Positions 1 through 11,872 of a stretch of DNA of 64,000 nt are shown here, piece after piece. Source of the stretch: Coptis chinensis (Eukaryota; Streptophyta; Magnoliopsida; Ranunculales; Ranunculaceae). The first letter of the stretch is position 1. Each line of letters opens with the position of its first letter. The stretch is from NCBI GenBank assembly GCA_015680905.1, contig CM027384.1, positions 75,053,501-75,117,500 of the forward strand, read 5' to 3'. A model generated the notes under the pieces. The model did no database searches and was not told the DNA's origin. It saw only the letters and a program-made list of their open reading frames with translations. A program made the position numbers and the translations under genes.

Positions 1-2064
1 ATGGATGAAAAAAAGGTTGAAAAACCTATCTATTTCTGGAGCCGAACGCTCCTACCAGTAAACAAGGTACCCTAAACTTAAAAAAGTCGCTTTAGCATTT
101 GTTTTTGTCGCAGAGAAATTACGACTGTACTTCCAGTCCCACACTATCAAAGTGAACATAGAGTACCAATTGCAATCAGTTCTGGAAAGACCGAACAGGT
201 TGGGAAGGCTAGCTAAATGGTCTGTGCGACTATTAGAATATGATATTATTTACGTTCCCAGAATCTCAGAGAAGGGTCAGGCACTAGCATAATTCTTGGG
301 AGATTTCCCAATGACCTACACGGGGTATGACTTAACCACCAGTTCAGATGATGGGATCCTTCTTGAATCTCCAAATACTCGTCTAGACCCATGGGAGTCA
401 AGCTCCGGATGGTGGCTGTTTGTGGATGGATCTTCAAATGACAGAGGCGTAGGAGTTAGAGCTGTGTTAGTTACTCCTGACAATGTACGACTGGAGAAAT
501 CCATCCGATTAGGTTAGAACGGCTCTAACAATGAGGCAGAGTATGAGGTGACATTTACTGGCCTCACAATGGCCCTCGACATGGGCGTAACACACCTCAT
601 AGTTTTTAATGACTCACAGTTGGTTGTGTTCCAAGTTGATGGAGGGTATTAGGCCAGGGATGAACAAATGGTCAATTACCTGGAACTGGTGAGGGGTCTT
701 CAAGAAAAGTTTGAGAACATTCAGTTCTATCAACTGCCTCATTTCAAAAATCGACACATAGATGCTTTGGCATATGTTGCCTCGATGTTGGGCAACAGCG
801 AGTCAAGTTCTATCCCTATAGAGCTCCATGAGAAATCTAGCATTCAGGTCCCTGTTACAACAGTTTGTGTTGTTCAAGCCATTACTCCAAGTTGGATGGA
901 TCTGTATAAGTCCTACCTAAAAGATGGGACACTCCCTGAGGATAAGAATGTAGCAAGGCGTCTGCTTGCAAAGATACAAAGATTTACCCTTGTTGGAGAC
1001 GATCTGTACAAGAAGTCCTTTCTGGGACCTCATCTTATATGTCTCTCCCCAGACCTCGCTGAATAGGTTATGCGAGAAGTTCATAAAGGAATTTGGGGCA
1101 ACCGTGCTGTGGGCAGAACACTATCTCCCAAGATCTTAAGGCAAGGGTACTTTTGGCCTTATATGCAAAAGGATGAACAGGTTTTTGCCTGCAAATGTGA
1201 AAAATGTCAACGATATGCTCTGCTAATCCATACTTCAGCAACAAAACTGCACCCATTGGCCAACCCATGGCCATTTGCACAGTGGGGAACTGACATCGTA
1301 GGACCACTACCACCTGCTCCTGGCAATATCAGATTCTTACTGGTTGCGATGGATTACTTCACCAAGTGGATAGAAGCAGTTCCCCTTGTCTTCATTCGAG
1401 AATAGGACGTCAGAAAGTTCATTTGGAACAACATTGTCTGCAGGTTTGACATACCCAAAGTTATCATCTCAGATAATGGGCAACAGTTCGCTAGAGGATT
1501 ATTTGCTGAACTCTGTGAGGAGTTTCACATTACCCATCTGTTCTCAACTCCAAGGTATTCACAAGGCAATGGCCAGGCTGAAGCCTTTAACAAGGTCATC
1601 TTGGATAATCTGAAGCATAAATTAGACGATGCAAAAGGTTTATGGGTCAAGGAACTACCTAAAGTCCTATGGGCATACCGAACTACACCCAAATGGTCAA
1701 CTGGTGAGTCCCCATTTTCACTGACCTACAGAACTGAAGCTGTCATACCTCCAGAACTGGTAGCTCCCACTTAGAAGTCAGATGTTGTACACACTTTGGA
1801 CAATGAAGAGTTGTTATGTAGAGAAATGGATCTCCTAGATAAAAAGCGAGAAGGTGCCGCACTTCGCTTAGCTACTAACCAGCAGATTCTGAAGAGATCA
1901 TACGACAAGAGAGTCCGGATTCGATCTTTCAAATCTAGAGATCTGGTTTTGCGCGAGATCCCAGAGCCTAACAGCAAGCTTGGGCCCAACTGGGAAGGAC
2001 CATACATCATCGACAAGGTTGGTCGAACTGGTTTTTATTATCTATGCACTATTGAAGGGGACGT
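1..2064 (+). pseudogene. Tat gypsy pol: RNase H, second RNase H, integrase (broken)
   Basis: Reading across stop codons gives the end of the retroviral-type RNase H (about 40-290), a second RNase H beginning FVDGSS near 420 with NNEAEY and DSQLVV motifs (about 420-800), then integrase. The integrase has a zinc-binding region with a CEKCQRY motif (about 1190), catalytic Asp in WGTDIVGPLP (about 1290), Asp in IISDNGQQF (about 1470) and the Glu region GNGQAEAFNK (about 1570). The C-terminal strand region carries NWEGPY near 1990. Stops fall near 73, 515, 650, 1064, 1402 and 1772, several being TAG where relatives have Gln. The frame is cut at 2064 by an inserted LTR and resumes at 5851. It cannot make a working protein. 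Confidence 0.85.
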
Positions 2065-3734
2065 TGTAACGCCCGTATTTTTAAATACGTATTTTTCTAT
2101 TTATAAATTAATTTAATTTATTTATTTTCAAAATTCGTCGGATTGATTTCGGGATCGTGCCCGGTTTTGGGCCCGAGTGCGTGTTGACGGCTGGGTTTTG
2201 ACCCAAAGATATAAACACATTTTTTCTAGAAAATAGGGTTCAGAGTATAATAGAATATTAAAAATGGAGGCAGAGATGAAAGCTGGATTTCTGGAGGGTG
2301 GAGCGCGACGATTCGGACTGGGAGGATTCGTCGAGTTGTTACGTCATGTGAGTAGTTACATTTTTGTTCCATCGAAAAAAACAAATAGAAGTTATATATG
2401 TTTGTTTTATCTGTTTCCTTCCGTTCAGTTTCTGTACTGTTTTTCTATGCTGTTTTATTTCTCATCCAAGTAAATGATTAACTCTTAAACGTTAGGTGTT
2501 GTTTCGTTTAATTACTAAAACTTTAGGAGTAGGATTCGTTGGAACTGTTGGAGTGCTCGAACTCCGGAGGTCGTTAATGGCGGCTAAAACCAAAAATAAT
2601 GGAGTCGTCCTGTTTTTGGGTTGTTCGAACTCGTTTTTGTTGCTGTGGGTTTGTGTTTTTGGGTGTTTGAACTCGTGTTTGTTGTTGTGGGTTTGTATTG
2701 TTGGAGAGGAGTGGCTGTTTAAGCTATGCTGGTGCTCTGTAAAAGTGTTAATGGCGGCCAGAGAAAAAAATCGCCAGTTTATGCTTTGTACTGTTTTGGT
2801 TGAAACTAGGCATGGGGTTGTAGGTTGTGATGTTGGTGGGTTGATGGTTGGAGGTTAGCATAGGGCTGTTGGGAGCTTGAAGGCTTGTCAATGGCGGTCG
2901 GACTGATGTTGGGAGCTGAATTTTCGGAGTTAGGTAGTAAAGTTTTGGTTGTATTCAAGTGGTGGGGGTTTCCTCCAGGACCAAAACCGCTGGGGTAAAA
3001 TGGCGATTGGAACTTAGCGGTGGTCGGACGCGATTTGGTGGCGCTGGTAGAGGTGAGGGAACTCGAGTTTGAGGGTAGCAAAAGATGGGGTTTTTCAGGG
3101 GATACAAAACCGAGTTAGTTAGGTTTGGTTTTGAGCGCCGGTGGGTGGTGGCTGGTGGCTGGAAAGTGGCTGGAGGGAGAGAAATTTGGAGAAGACGACC
3201 TGGTGTAGCCGAATTGGGCTTGGGCCTTAGCTGTTTAGGTTGGGCCCGAGTGTGGGTTAAGTTATTTGGGCCAGTTCTATTTTTTTGTTTGGTTGGGCCC
3301 GATTTTGGTTGTTTTGTTTGCTTGGGCCAGTTCTTTTGTTTTAGTTTTGGACCGGTTTAGATTCAGTTCTTGGGCCCTAGTCTTGTTTTGTCTTGGGCCG
3401 ATTTCTTTAAGTGGTTGGGCCCTTTTCCTATTTGGTTTGAAATTTTTGGATCAATTTAATTAAGATTTGTGGACCAGTTCAGTTAAATTGATGGGGTATC
3501 ATTTGTGTTTTTGGACGGTTCTAATATTAGCTATGGGTCCGTTTCATTTGTATTTGTGGATAGTTTAACTTAACTTTTGGGCAATTTTTAATATTCATTT
3601 GGGCCAGAGTCCCATTGGACTTAAAATAGATCTACTTGGAGTCTTTAAGCGTGTAGACTTTGGTTTAAGGTTTGGGCTCAGCGATTAGGTCCGAATCCAT
3701 GACTGGGTCACGAAGCCCATGGCCAAATGCTACG

Positions 3735-4035
3735 ACTTTGACCTTAACCACGAACTATGGCTCATTTATGAACCTGTCGAACACGAAAAGCGCCAGTTTG
3801 ACTTTGACCCGGGATAGTTTGACTTTGACTAGCACCCGGTTTGACTTTGACCATCGGCCGTTGACTTTGACCTTTGACCATGGACGATTGACTTTGACCT
3901 TTGACCATGGACGGTTGACTTTCACCTTTGACTTTGGCGATGACAGTTTGACTTTGACCATGGCATGTTGAGTTTGACCTTGACCATGAGGTGTTGACCT
4001 TTGTGGATTGACCGTTGACTTTGACCGTTATTGGT
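3735..4035 (+). repeat. Degenerate TTTGACTTTGACC minisatellite
   Basis: About 300 bp built from variants of GTTTGACTTTGACC, with spacers such as CATGGACG. Units are irregular (about 10-30 bp). The region is open in both orientations only because of the repeat and should not be read as a gene. It lies inside the solo LTR. Confidence 0.85.
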
Positions 4036-5278
4036 TATTGGTGGATGTTGACTTTTCCAGTTTTTTCATATGTTTGTTTATATGGATATATATAGTAATA
4101 AAAATTGTCGGATATTGTATAACTTTGTTTTGGTAAATTATCTAATTTAGATTTGGACGTGAAGTAGTGTGTAAAGTATATTGGGCTTTGATTGTGGGTG
4201 TGGATTGTTTAATTGTACTCACGTTTTATGTTGTATATTATATGGACATATGTAGTAATAAAATCTTTGTGGAAGCTTGTCAGACAACTTTGGTTGTCAT
4301 TATCTAATAAAGATTTGACATTGATATTGTGTATTTTTTGTACGCGTGGACGATATTGAGATGTTAGGAGATATTATATTCCTAATCACGTTATAATGTA
4401 TGTGATACGTTGAAGCATTGTGACATGATATAATATCTTTGGGATAGTTATATTAATCTGATACCTTGGAGAAATGTATATCTGTTTCCATTATTTTATA
4501 TGTGAGATCTTAATATAGTATTGGTGAATATTTTTGCGGGAGTGTGGTGTAGAAATAATATATTAGCCGTGAAAATAAGTTTGACTATGAGATATAATTG
4601 AGATGTTTAGATATTATGGCTTAGTGCAATAAGGTAATTGGACTTGCATGATATAGTAGAAATGTTTATGAGTCATTAATGTATGACACCGAATAAATTA
4701 CGAACGAAAATCCTAACGACTACCACAACTCATGTGATTGGCCCTTCGGCGTTTGATTAATCGAATGGCGCGGGTACCTACGGGCGCCATAAAAGTTGAA
4801 TGGCCTCTCAAGCGAATAGTGCGGCTTGATTATTCCGTTCGCAAAATAGAACGATGATGCTAATATTTTATCTTAGAATAGTGGCGATTTACATAGATAG
4901 ATTTGGCTTCCGGTGTGAGGATTTACGGTGTCGCGGCGGCATCCCAAGGTGGTTACGCGCGGAGTGGCTCATTATGTAAAGGGGAGGCATGTGGATGTAC
5001 ATTCGTTGGGTTGCGATTGTGGTAAATGAGGAAACTAGGTAAAGACATAGATACTGACGTGATTTTAGGGACACGCAAAGAAAACCTTAATCAATATAAT
5101 TATGGTAATATATTTGTTAATGATGTATCCGTAGATAGATGATTATATATGGTTTTGCGAAGGGTGGGTCAAACTAATTACTTCAAGCAGACGACCCACT
5201 CGTGATCGAAAGCATGAAATGAGGAATGATATAATACGTTTGTTTGGTTATTTGTTTAGTTAGAATCTAAAATTCTCG

Positions 5279-5437
5279 ATGGAGGAACTACATGCCTTAT
5301 TTATTATGTGTATAGTTTGTTGTGTGGTTAGAAGGAAGTTAAATCGGTGGAGGAACTACCGCCTTTAATTATTATTCTTAAGGATGTTGTATTTGTCGTT
5401 GAAAGTTAAAGGCTTCCGGTGGAGGAACTAACCGCCT
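5279..5437 (+). repeat. Three GGTGGAGGAACTACCGCC hairpin repeats
   Basis: The core GGAGGAACTA occurs near 5281, 5349 and 5421, spaced about 70 bp. In the last two copies it is flanked by CGGT and ACCG, so each can fold as a short hairpin (CGGT...ACCGCC). They lie in the 3' third of the solo LTR, just before its conserved GCCGCATCTCGGGATAAC stretch (about 5622). Confidence 0.65.
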
Positions 5438-5850
5438 TGTGGATTGGGTATATATATGTATAAGTATATTTGTATTTTAGGGCTACTCACACCAAAGATT
5501 GTTTATAATCTTGACCGGATTTGCATGTTTTTTCGGGTGTGTTCATTAAATGAACATAGTTGATAAGTCTTTGACAGTTTAGTGTTGAAGAAGATCGGTT
5601 CGCTTGTGGTTTTGCATTAACGCCGCATCTCGGGATAACTTTTGTTTTCCGGCGAGGTGATATAGATTTTCAATTGAGATAAGGTTATTTGCATTTTCAT
5701 TTGTAAATTGTTTTTGTAATGAAGAGGACTTATGTATAATTGAAATTTTTATTGGTTTTAATTATTGATATTTTAAAACCGTTTATGGTTTTAGTCGCGT
5801 CATCGGGAATCGAAGAGTCGGGGACAAATAATAAGCCGAATTCGAGGGAT

Positions 5851-5904
5851 GACGTTCTTGTCAAACCATGGAACACGCAACACCTTCGCAAATATTATCA
5901 GTAA
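5851..5904 (+). pseudogene. Tat gypsy pol, C-terminal tail after the inserted LTR
   Basis: Starting with the second copy of the target duplication, 17 codons continue the integrase end in frame (containing the WNTQHL motif) and finish with TAA at 5902. This tail is what shows that 2065-5850 is a secondary insertion. The family normally ends pol with a short W-N-x-x-x-L tail like this one. Confidence 0.8.
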
Positions 5905-7168
5905 ATTGTTATTCTATATATGCTTTTTTAACGCATTGTTTACTCCTCTCCAAGTCATCAATAAAGTTCTCCACATTGCCATCGAATTTATTCCTTGCAT
6001 TAGTTCTTTATTTATTATCACAATGGACTAAGCCTTTAGGGAATTATCTTCTCACTATCTGTTCAAGAATATTGTATGCCAATTTGCTTTAGAACCAGTG
6101 ATACTGAGTATGGGAAAGTTGAACTGTATGCCAGATCCTTTCTCATTTCCACGCAGCTGGAACTGTACGTCAGTTCTTTCAAACTGCGATTATCCTCGAT
6201 GGGTTAAGCCTTTAGGGAATCGGACCACACTAATTGCTTAGTAAACTGTATGCTAGTTTGACTTGGAGCAAGAGATAGTGTTCTTGAGAGCCTGAACTAT
6301 ATGCCAGTTCCTGGCACTCTTGAAACATCAACATAGGAGTTGCTGGGAAGATCTGGGTTGGATCCAGATCCTAGCACGCAAATCATGGGCCTGGAACTAT
6401 ATTGGCATGATGGCGCTGAGGAAGACTCCCCCACTGCTGTTCTGGCGATACCCTATTTATTTTTTAAATAAATAGAACTTATCGTTATTAAACACAGTGT
6501 TTTGCTCATGGCACCAAGTTACTTTCGCAAAGATATATGACTCTATTGCAATCGAACTCCTAATTACAGTTAACTTGAATGGCTTCCATGATATCATGAT
6601 TAGATTTTGGTCATGCCTCATTTTAATATGTATAGCTTACTAGGGTCACCTATTGTTGTTCCAAATGAACTTTGGGGGCATCAGGGGTAGGGTATGCATA
6701 GTAACATATGTCATATAATTTAAAATGCTTCTAATATATACATAAACTGGAAGAGCTACAAAGCTTAGTAAGTAAATAGTATGCATGCATAAAATAGAAG
6801 AGCTGCAGAGCTCAATAAGTAAATATTATGCGTGCATAAAATAGAATTGATGCAGAGCTCAGTAAGTAAATTGTATGTGAGCTACATAACTCAATATTAC
6901 GGACCCATAGAATAATTGTTTAAAAGGGTCTGTAATATTGCGCAATTACAGACCCATAGAATAGATGTCCATACTAGTAGCCCAAGCATCGCGTCTTTTC
7001 AGGATGGAATTGCCATCATTACCTTTTTCGGGAAATGGCGTGTCTGTTCGAGCCATTTTTTCAGAGCCTTAATTAGTTGGATACGTCAGCAGTTCCAGTA
7101 ACAATTTTGGAAAAAGATTCTAACACCAAAAGCAATGTCGCTTCAAGCGCCCACGTGCTATATGGCAC
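5905..7168 (+). other. Tat element 3' non-coding region with two repeat families
   Basis: There is no gene here. Between about 6110 and 6330 a unit resembling GAACTGTATGCCAGTTC occurs about four times with 50-90 bp spacing. Between about 6730 and 6960 a unit with AGAGCTGCAGAGCTCAATAAG and GCATAAAATAGAA recurs three times. Long repeat-bearing regions between integrase and 3' LTR are typical of Tat elements. Confidence 0.65.
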
Positions 7169-7177
7169 GAGAGGGGG
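7169..7177 (+). other. Polypurine tract of the Tat element
   Basis: GAGAGGGGG lies four bases before the 3' LTR start. It is the expected primer site for plus-strand DNA synthesis and supports a full 3' end rather than a solo LTR. Confidence 0.7.
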
Positions 7178-7181
7178 CATC

Positions 7182-7841
7182 TGTAGGGGATTTCCCGTCA
7201 TTGAACATATAACACGTGTATGGGAAATAACATAAGACTATAGATGTCCAGAATGAGACAAGGACCATCGGATCAGTTCTGTGAATAAGTGATCTCGTGC
7301 TTAGCACGAGTGTTTAGTAGACATTGCCTAGGCACGTGGCTGACCACCTCTAAGTATGACAGTTCTCCAAGTCGTTAGGAACTGATATAGACAGTTCCTG
7401 AATAAAAGGAAACTAAAGATGGCGATTTCTTATGATAAGGAAGGAATCGTGATGGCATATCTTAGGAGTTACCTTTTAGATATAATCTTCCCATACACGA
7501 TGGGACTTTATGATCAACAAGGAAACTTACCTCTCATAAGATATGGTCTAGATTCAAACTTCCATAAAAAGAGGATCCTAATAGGAAGTAGAGTCCGAAG
7601 ATGGAAGGGAACTCACAAGCAGTGAGGACAACCCTAACCCTAGGACTCTCGTAGCTCTTCCTATAGAAACTATAGGGATTCGCTCTTAGGAACTACGCAA
7701 AATAGGGTTTGATTCTCCTAAATAACAAAAGAGATATGTAGGCAGCCGTCAAACGGTTCAACATCCCTTCTCTATTCAGTAAAGGCTTCTAGATCACAAG
7801 GCACAGAGAAAGATCAGGGGATACTCTGAATTTCCCCTACA
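7182..7841 (+). mobile_element. 3' LTR of the Tat element (660 bp)
   Basis: It begins TGTAGGGGA and ends TCCCCTACA, a perfect 9-bp inverted terminal repeat with TG...CA ends, directly after a polypurine tract. Its partner 5' LTR would be upstream of this window. MULE coding sequence (acidic, DSDDYDTPESE-like) resumes immediately after it. Confidence 0.85.
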
Positions 7842-10161
7842 TTAATGATGGTTATGATACTGAGTATGCTGATAGTGATGATTATGATACTCCTGAGTCA
7901 GAATTAGATTATGAGTATGACACTCATGTTGTTAATAGGGGGAACCCAAGAACTTATTACCCTATTTACAATCCTTAACAAGACATGTTTACATTTGTGC
8001 CTGAAGTTGGGCTGAAGTTTACCTCTCCTCAACAGTTGAAGGAATGTTTGAGCAACTACTCGAGTTGCAAATGGTTTATCCATTTGGTATAAGAAGAATA
8101 GGGCAAGACAACTTCTAGCTCTTTGCGCTCCAAAGTGTCCATGGAGGCTGCATGCAAGCTATATGCAAGATTCATCAACTTTTCAGATCAAGACATTGAG
8201 AAAGGTACACAAGTGTGGTAGAAACTACAGTGTTAAAATGGGGAATTCTAAGTGGCTTGCGAAGAGGTATTACAATGAGATACTTGTTAATCCAACCTGG
8301 AAGCTTGTAGACTTTAAGGCTGAAATCTTGAATAAGTTTGCATTAGAAGTAACGACAACACAATGTCTAAGAGCCAAGAGGAAAGTTTTGTGTGGTGTTG
8401 ACAAGGGTTTAGAGCTTTATTATGCCAAGGTGTCTGACTTTACACATGAAATATTAAGGTCTAATCCAGGTAGTACAGTGAAAATAGAGGTTGATAGACC
8501 TAACCCAGTACAGATGGAAGTGGATGCACCACTACCAGTAGGTCATTTTCAGAGGATGTATGTTTGTTTTCATAGTTTGAAGAAGGGTTGGTTGGAAGGA
8601 TGTAGACCTGTATTAGGTCTAGATGGTTGTTTTTTGAAAGGATTTGTCAAGGGTGAGCTTCTGACTATAGTAGGAAGGGATGGGAACAACCAAATGTTCC
8701 CTATTTGTGCCTACCATTGGCTGAGCATAGGCATGTGCTAAGCACATATATGCAAATTTTAAGAAAAAATATTGTGGGCTGCAACTCAAACTTGCTTTTT
8801 GGAAAGCATGTAAAGCTAGTACACCTTAAGAATTTGATACTGCTATGGAGGAGTTAAAGAAAGTGAACCAGGCAGCACATACATACTTGATGGATAAGAA
8901 TCCAGTTGCATGGTCAAGGGCCTTTTTTGCAACTCACTCTAGTTGTGAAGATGTTGAGAACAACATGTGTGAAATGTTTAATGGGACAATTGTTGAAGCT
9001 AGGAGTAAACCAATAATCTCTATGTTTGAGGAGATTAGAATGAAGTTGATGGAAAGAATGGTCAAAAGAGTAGATATGATGCGAGGATGGGAGGATACGA
9101 TATGCTCTAGAGCTAGAGAAAAGTTAGAAGCAAACAAGCTGGAATATAGGCACTGGAGGGCATTTTATTTTAGGAACCAACAATTTGAAATCAAAAGGGA
9201 TATGATAGCTTATATAGTGGACATGAAACAGAAGACATGTACTTGTAGACTGTGGGAACTCGAGTGGAATTCCTTCTTGTCATTCCATTGCTGCAATGTT
9301 TAATAGTGGAGATGAACCTGAGAAATATGTTGCATACTGGTATTCTGTTGAAAGCAATAAGAAGGCATATAGACTCACACTTTCTCAGACCCATGAATAG
9401 TGAGAATATCTAGATAAAGACCAAGGTTGCAAAGTTTTTGCCACCCAGAATAGGAGAATGCCAGGCAGGCCAAAGAAGCTGCGGAGGAAGGACTTCCATG
9501 AATCACCAAGTAAGAAAGTAGATGTTAGTAGAAAAGGTAGAAAAATGACTTGTGAAAGATGTAAGAAGGTTGTCCACAATAGGAAAGGATATAAAGAGAT
9601 ACTAAATGCACCTGTAAGTCTCTTAGTTAATTGAATTAAATTTTAGTTACTTAATTACTTTGAGTACTCACTAACTTTCATTACAGGAAAACCAAGTGAA
9701 TGATGACACTCCTATGAATGAAGAAATGATTGGTAATTACATGAATGTGGAAATAAATGATCACACATGAGACTGTAAGTATTCCCCAAAGGAAAGCCAA
9801 AGCCAAAGATAATGTTGTTAAAGAAATACCCCCAGAACATGTAAGTATTCCTTTTTAAAATTTATTTTATGTTGTTTGAAGGTCTATTAAGAAAACCAAA
9901 ACATGTAAGCTATTTAACTTCTTCATTTTAACAGGTGAGAAAGTACAAGAATCCAATTGTACCAATAGGTGTTTTAAACTTAGTTGGTCCAAATTGTGCC
10001 ATATTCACAAGGTAATTGTTTGTGTATGTTCTTTTGTGTCCATTTATATTCATAGCTAAGTTAACTTCTTCTATATTTATGTTCATAGCTTTCTGGTCAA
10101 AAAAGAGGTAGATGGAGTGCTCCACTTGATCCAGCTGTTTCAACAGATGTTGAGCAATCAG

Positions 10162-10266
10162 CTCCTAGTAACATTGCATCCATGCCAGCAGCAGTTGATC
10201 CAATACTAGTTAAGTAAACATGTCCTAGTAACAATGCATCCAGGCCAGCAGCAGTTGATCCAATGC
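10162..10266 (+). repeat. 60-bp direct repeat in the MULE 3' coding region
   Basis: TCCTAGTAACA(T/A)TGCATCCA followed by GCCAGCAGCAGTTGATCCAAT occurs at about 10163 and again at 10223. It sits in the low-complexity tail of the transposase gene. Confidence 0.75.
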
Positions 10267-10326
10267 CTGAAGTTGATACCCGAACTAATGCATCATCAAC
10301 AAGTTCTGTCATACCAGAAATGGCTC

Positions 10327-10500
10327 AACCTGCAACTCAGACAAGGTCAATGGCTAGACAGACCAGAAATACCACAACTGCAAAGAAAATAACTCCAAAT
10401 TAAGAAGATGGTTGATGGACCTGCAACTCAGACAAGGTCAATGGCTAGAGGACTTGCAACTTAGACAAGGTCAATGGCTGGTGGACCTATAACTCAGACA
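10327..10500 (+). repeat. CAACTCAGACAAGGTCAATGG tandem repeats
   Basis: Four copies of a unit with the core AACTCAGACAAG(G) start near 10333, 10425, 10458 and 10490, the last three spaced about 32 bp. This looks like tandem expansion at the C-terminal end of the transposase gene. Confidence 0.75.
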
Positions 10501-10550
10501 AGAGGAAAGACACCTAGTGGTAAAAGAAATGCCAAAAGATGGCGTATTTA

Positions 10551-11872
10551 GTTGAGTACTCGACTATGTTTTGAGTACTTTAGTAGATCGAGTCATTTCA
10601 ACTCTATGTTTTTTTTGTTTTTTGTGTTCAGTACTCCAATAGATCGAGTAATTGAAGCAAGCAACTCGACTATTTTTTGTGTATGGATTATGTTGGAGCT
10701 TTAATAGTTAGTTTTGTGTATTTGTGTGGGGTTTTTTTATTAATTAGTTTTTGAGGGAATGTGTATTTGTCTGTCAATGTATGATCCTGTCAGTTTTTTA
10801 GGGAACTAAATTCTATGCATTTTTTTATTAGTTTTATGTCAGAAGGGCTTCAATTTTTATGTGAAACAATGGCTTCAGAAGGGCTTCATTCAGTTTTATT
10901 AGTTATAGCTGTGAAACAAGGGCTGTGAAAACTCTGACTGATGTGTTTGGGCTGTCAGAACTCATAAGCTAAAACTCTGACAGGGTTCGGGGTTTCACAG
11001 ATGTGTTTCACATATGGGTTTCATAGATGTGTTTGATCACAGATGGTCATGCCTAAGTGAGTTCAGTTTTTATGTCAGAGGGCATTAGTTCTGTGAAAAA
11101 AAGGGGTTCAGTTTTTATGTGAAAGAGTAGGGCGTTAGTTCTGTGAAAAAATGGGGTTCAGTTTTGGGTCGTGATTTGGGCTGTCAAAAGCACAAACTCT
11201 AACAGAGTATGTGTCTTTTGAAGTTTCGGTGATATGTATCTCTGCAAGTTTTGGTGAGAACAAGGGCTTTTGGTGATATGTATCATAACAAGTTTTGGTG
11301 AGAACTTTGGGCTGTCAAAAGCTAAAACTCTGACAGGGTATCTCTGCAAGTTTTGGTGTCCTGTAAGTCTCTGCAAGTTTTGGTGATATGTATCTTAACA
11401 AGCACTTCAAACTTTCTAAATCATGATAGAGAATTACGAAAGTAAACAGAGAAGAGTACTCAATAGAGAATTACATCTCACAATTCATCAAGTATTGTCT
11501 GTTCAATTACATCTCACAATTCCAGTACATTCTCTTCACTCTTGTTTGAATAGCTAAAAGCTAAAACTCTGCAAACTAAAACTCAACAGTAAAATGTATA
11601 ATAAGAAACTAGTCTAAACTCAACACAGAACTGTCATATTACATGCCTTACGGAGAATCCTTTAACTAAGAAACTAGTCCTACATGCCTTACAAATCACA
11701 AAAACTTCTGTCAGATTACATGCCTAACAAACAACAAAACTCTAACAGATTACATGTCCATTACAAAGCTAAACTCTGACGGAGGTTAAAGATTAAGTTG
11801 ACAGAGTTTTGCATTCCAAATTACATGTTCATCCATTGATATTTAGTTTAGAAAATTCTGACAGGGTCATTT
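10551..11872. other. Non-coding MULE interior with TTCAGTTTT/TCTGACAG repeats
   Basis: I see no gene. The stretch is AT-rich. Recurrent motifs are GGGCTTCA, TTCTGTGAAAAAA(A)GGGGTTCAG (11080, 11140), GGGCTGTCAAAAGC and TCTGCAAGTTTTGGTG (11245-11390). It lies between two convergent reading frames. Confidence 0.6.

Larger units (their letters stand above)
2065..5850 (+). mobile_element. Solo LTR, Tekay/Del-like chromovirus type
   Basis: The insertion starts TGTAACGCCCGTATTTTTAA, the usual opening of Tekay/Del gypsy LTRs. It interrupts the Tat pol frame, with GACGT at 2060-2064 repeated at 5851-5855 as target-site duplication. Removing it restores the expected reading frame of pol. No gag or pol is inside, so at 3786 bp it reads as a long solo LTR. 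The 3' end (CGAGGGAT) is not the canonical CA, which may be decay. Open frames inside, such as one from 2264, match nothing I recognise. It contains a TTGAC-rich minisatellite, TGGGCC-rich stretches (about 3220-3450) and short hairpin repeats. Confidence 0.72.
1..7841 (+). mobile_element. Tat-lineage Ty3/gypsy retrotransposon, 3' part
   Basis: This is the 3' end of a gypsy element whose 5' LTR, gag and most of RT lie before the window. Visible parts in order are the RT-RNase H end, a second RNase H, integrase, a long non-coding 3' region with short repeats, a polypurine tract and the 3' LTR. The second RNase H between RT and integrase, plus the long 3' region, point to the Tat group (Ogre/Retand relatives). 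A later LTR insertion (2065-5850) splits it. The element lies inside a MULE transposase gene: MULE coding sequence resumes right after the LTR. The expected 5-bp target copy is TTAAT (7842-7846); its partner is outside the window. Confidence 0.8.
7847..10550 (+). pseudogene. MuDR-like (MULE) transposase, decayed
   Basis: The reading is in pieces. An acidic N-terminus (7850-7975) precedes a MuDR N-terminal-type domain and the start of the DDE core with GLDGCFLKG near 8619 and VGRDGNNQMFP near 8671. At about 8710 the frame jumps to an AEHR-type motif, so the middle of the catalytic core, including the second Asp region, is deleted. The helical end of the core runs 8845-9200, and a SWIM zinc finger (TCTC motif near 9237) follows with a frameshift. 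The C-terminal tail has a GRPKK motif (9457) and a CERCKKVVHN knuckle (about 9550). Several introns and stops follow. It cannot be active. The Tat LTR interrupts its 5' half. Confidence 0.8.

Noticed and set aside
3755-3961. Lys/Val-rich minus-strand open frame
   Set aside because: It is a reading of the TTTGACTTTGACC minisatellite, not a protein.
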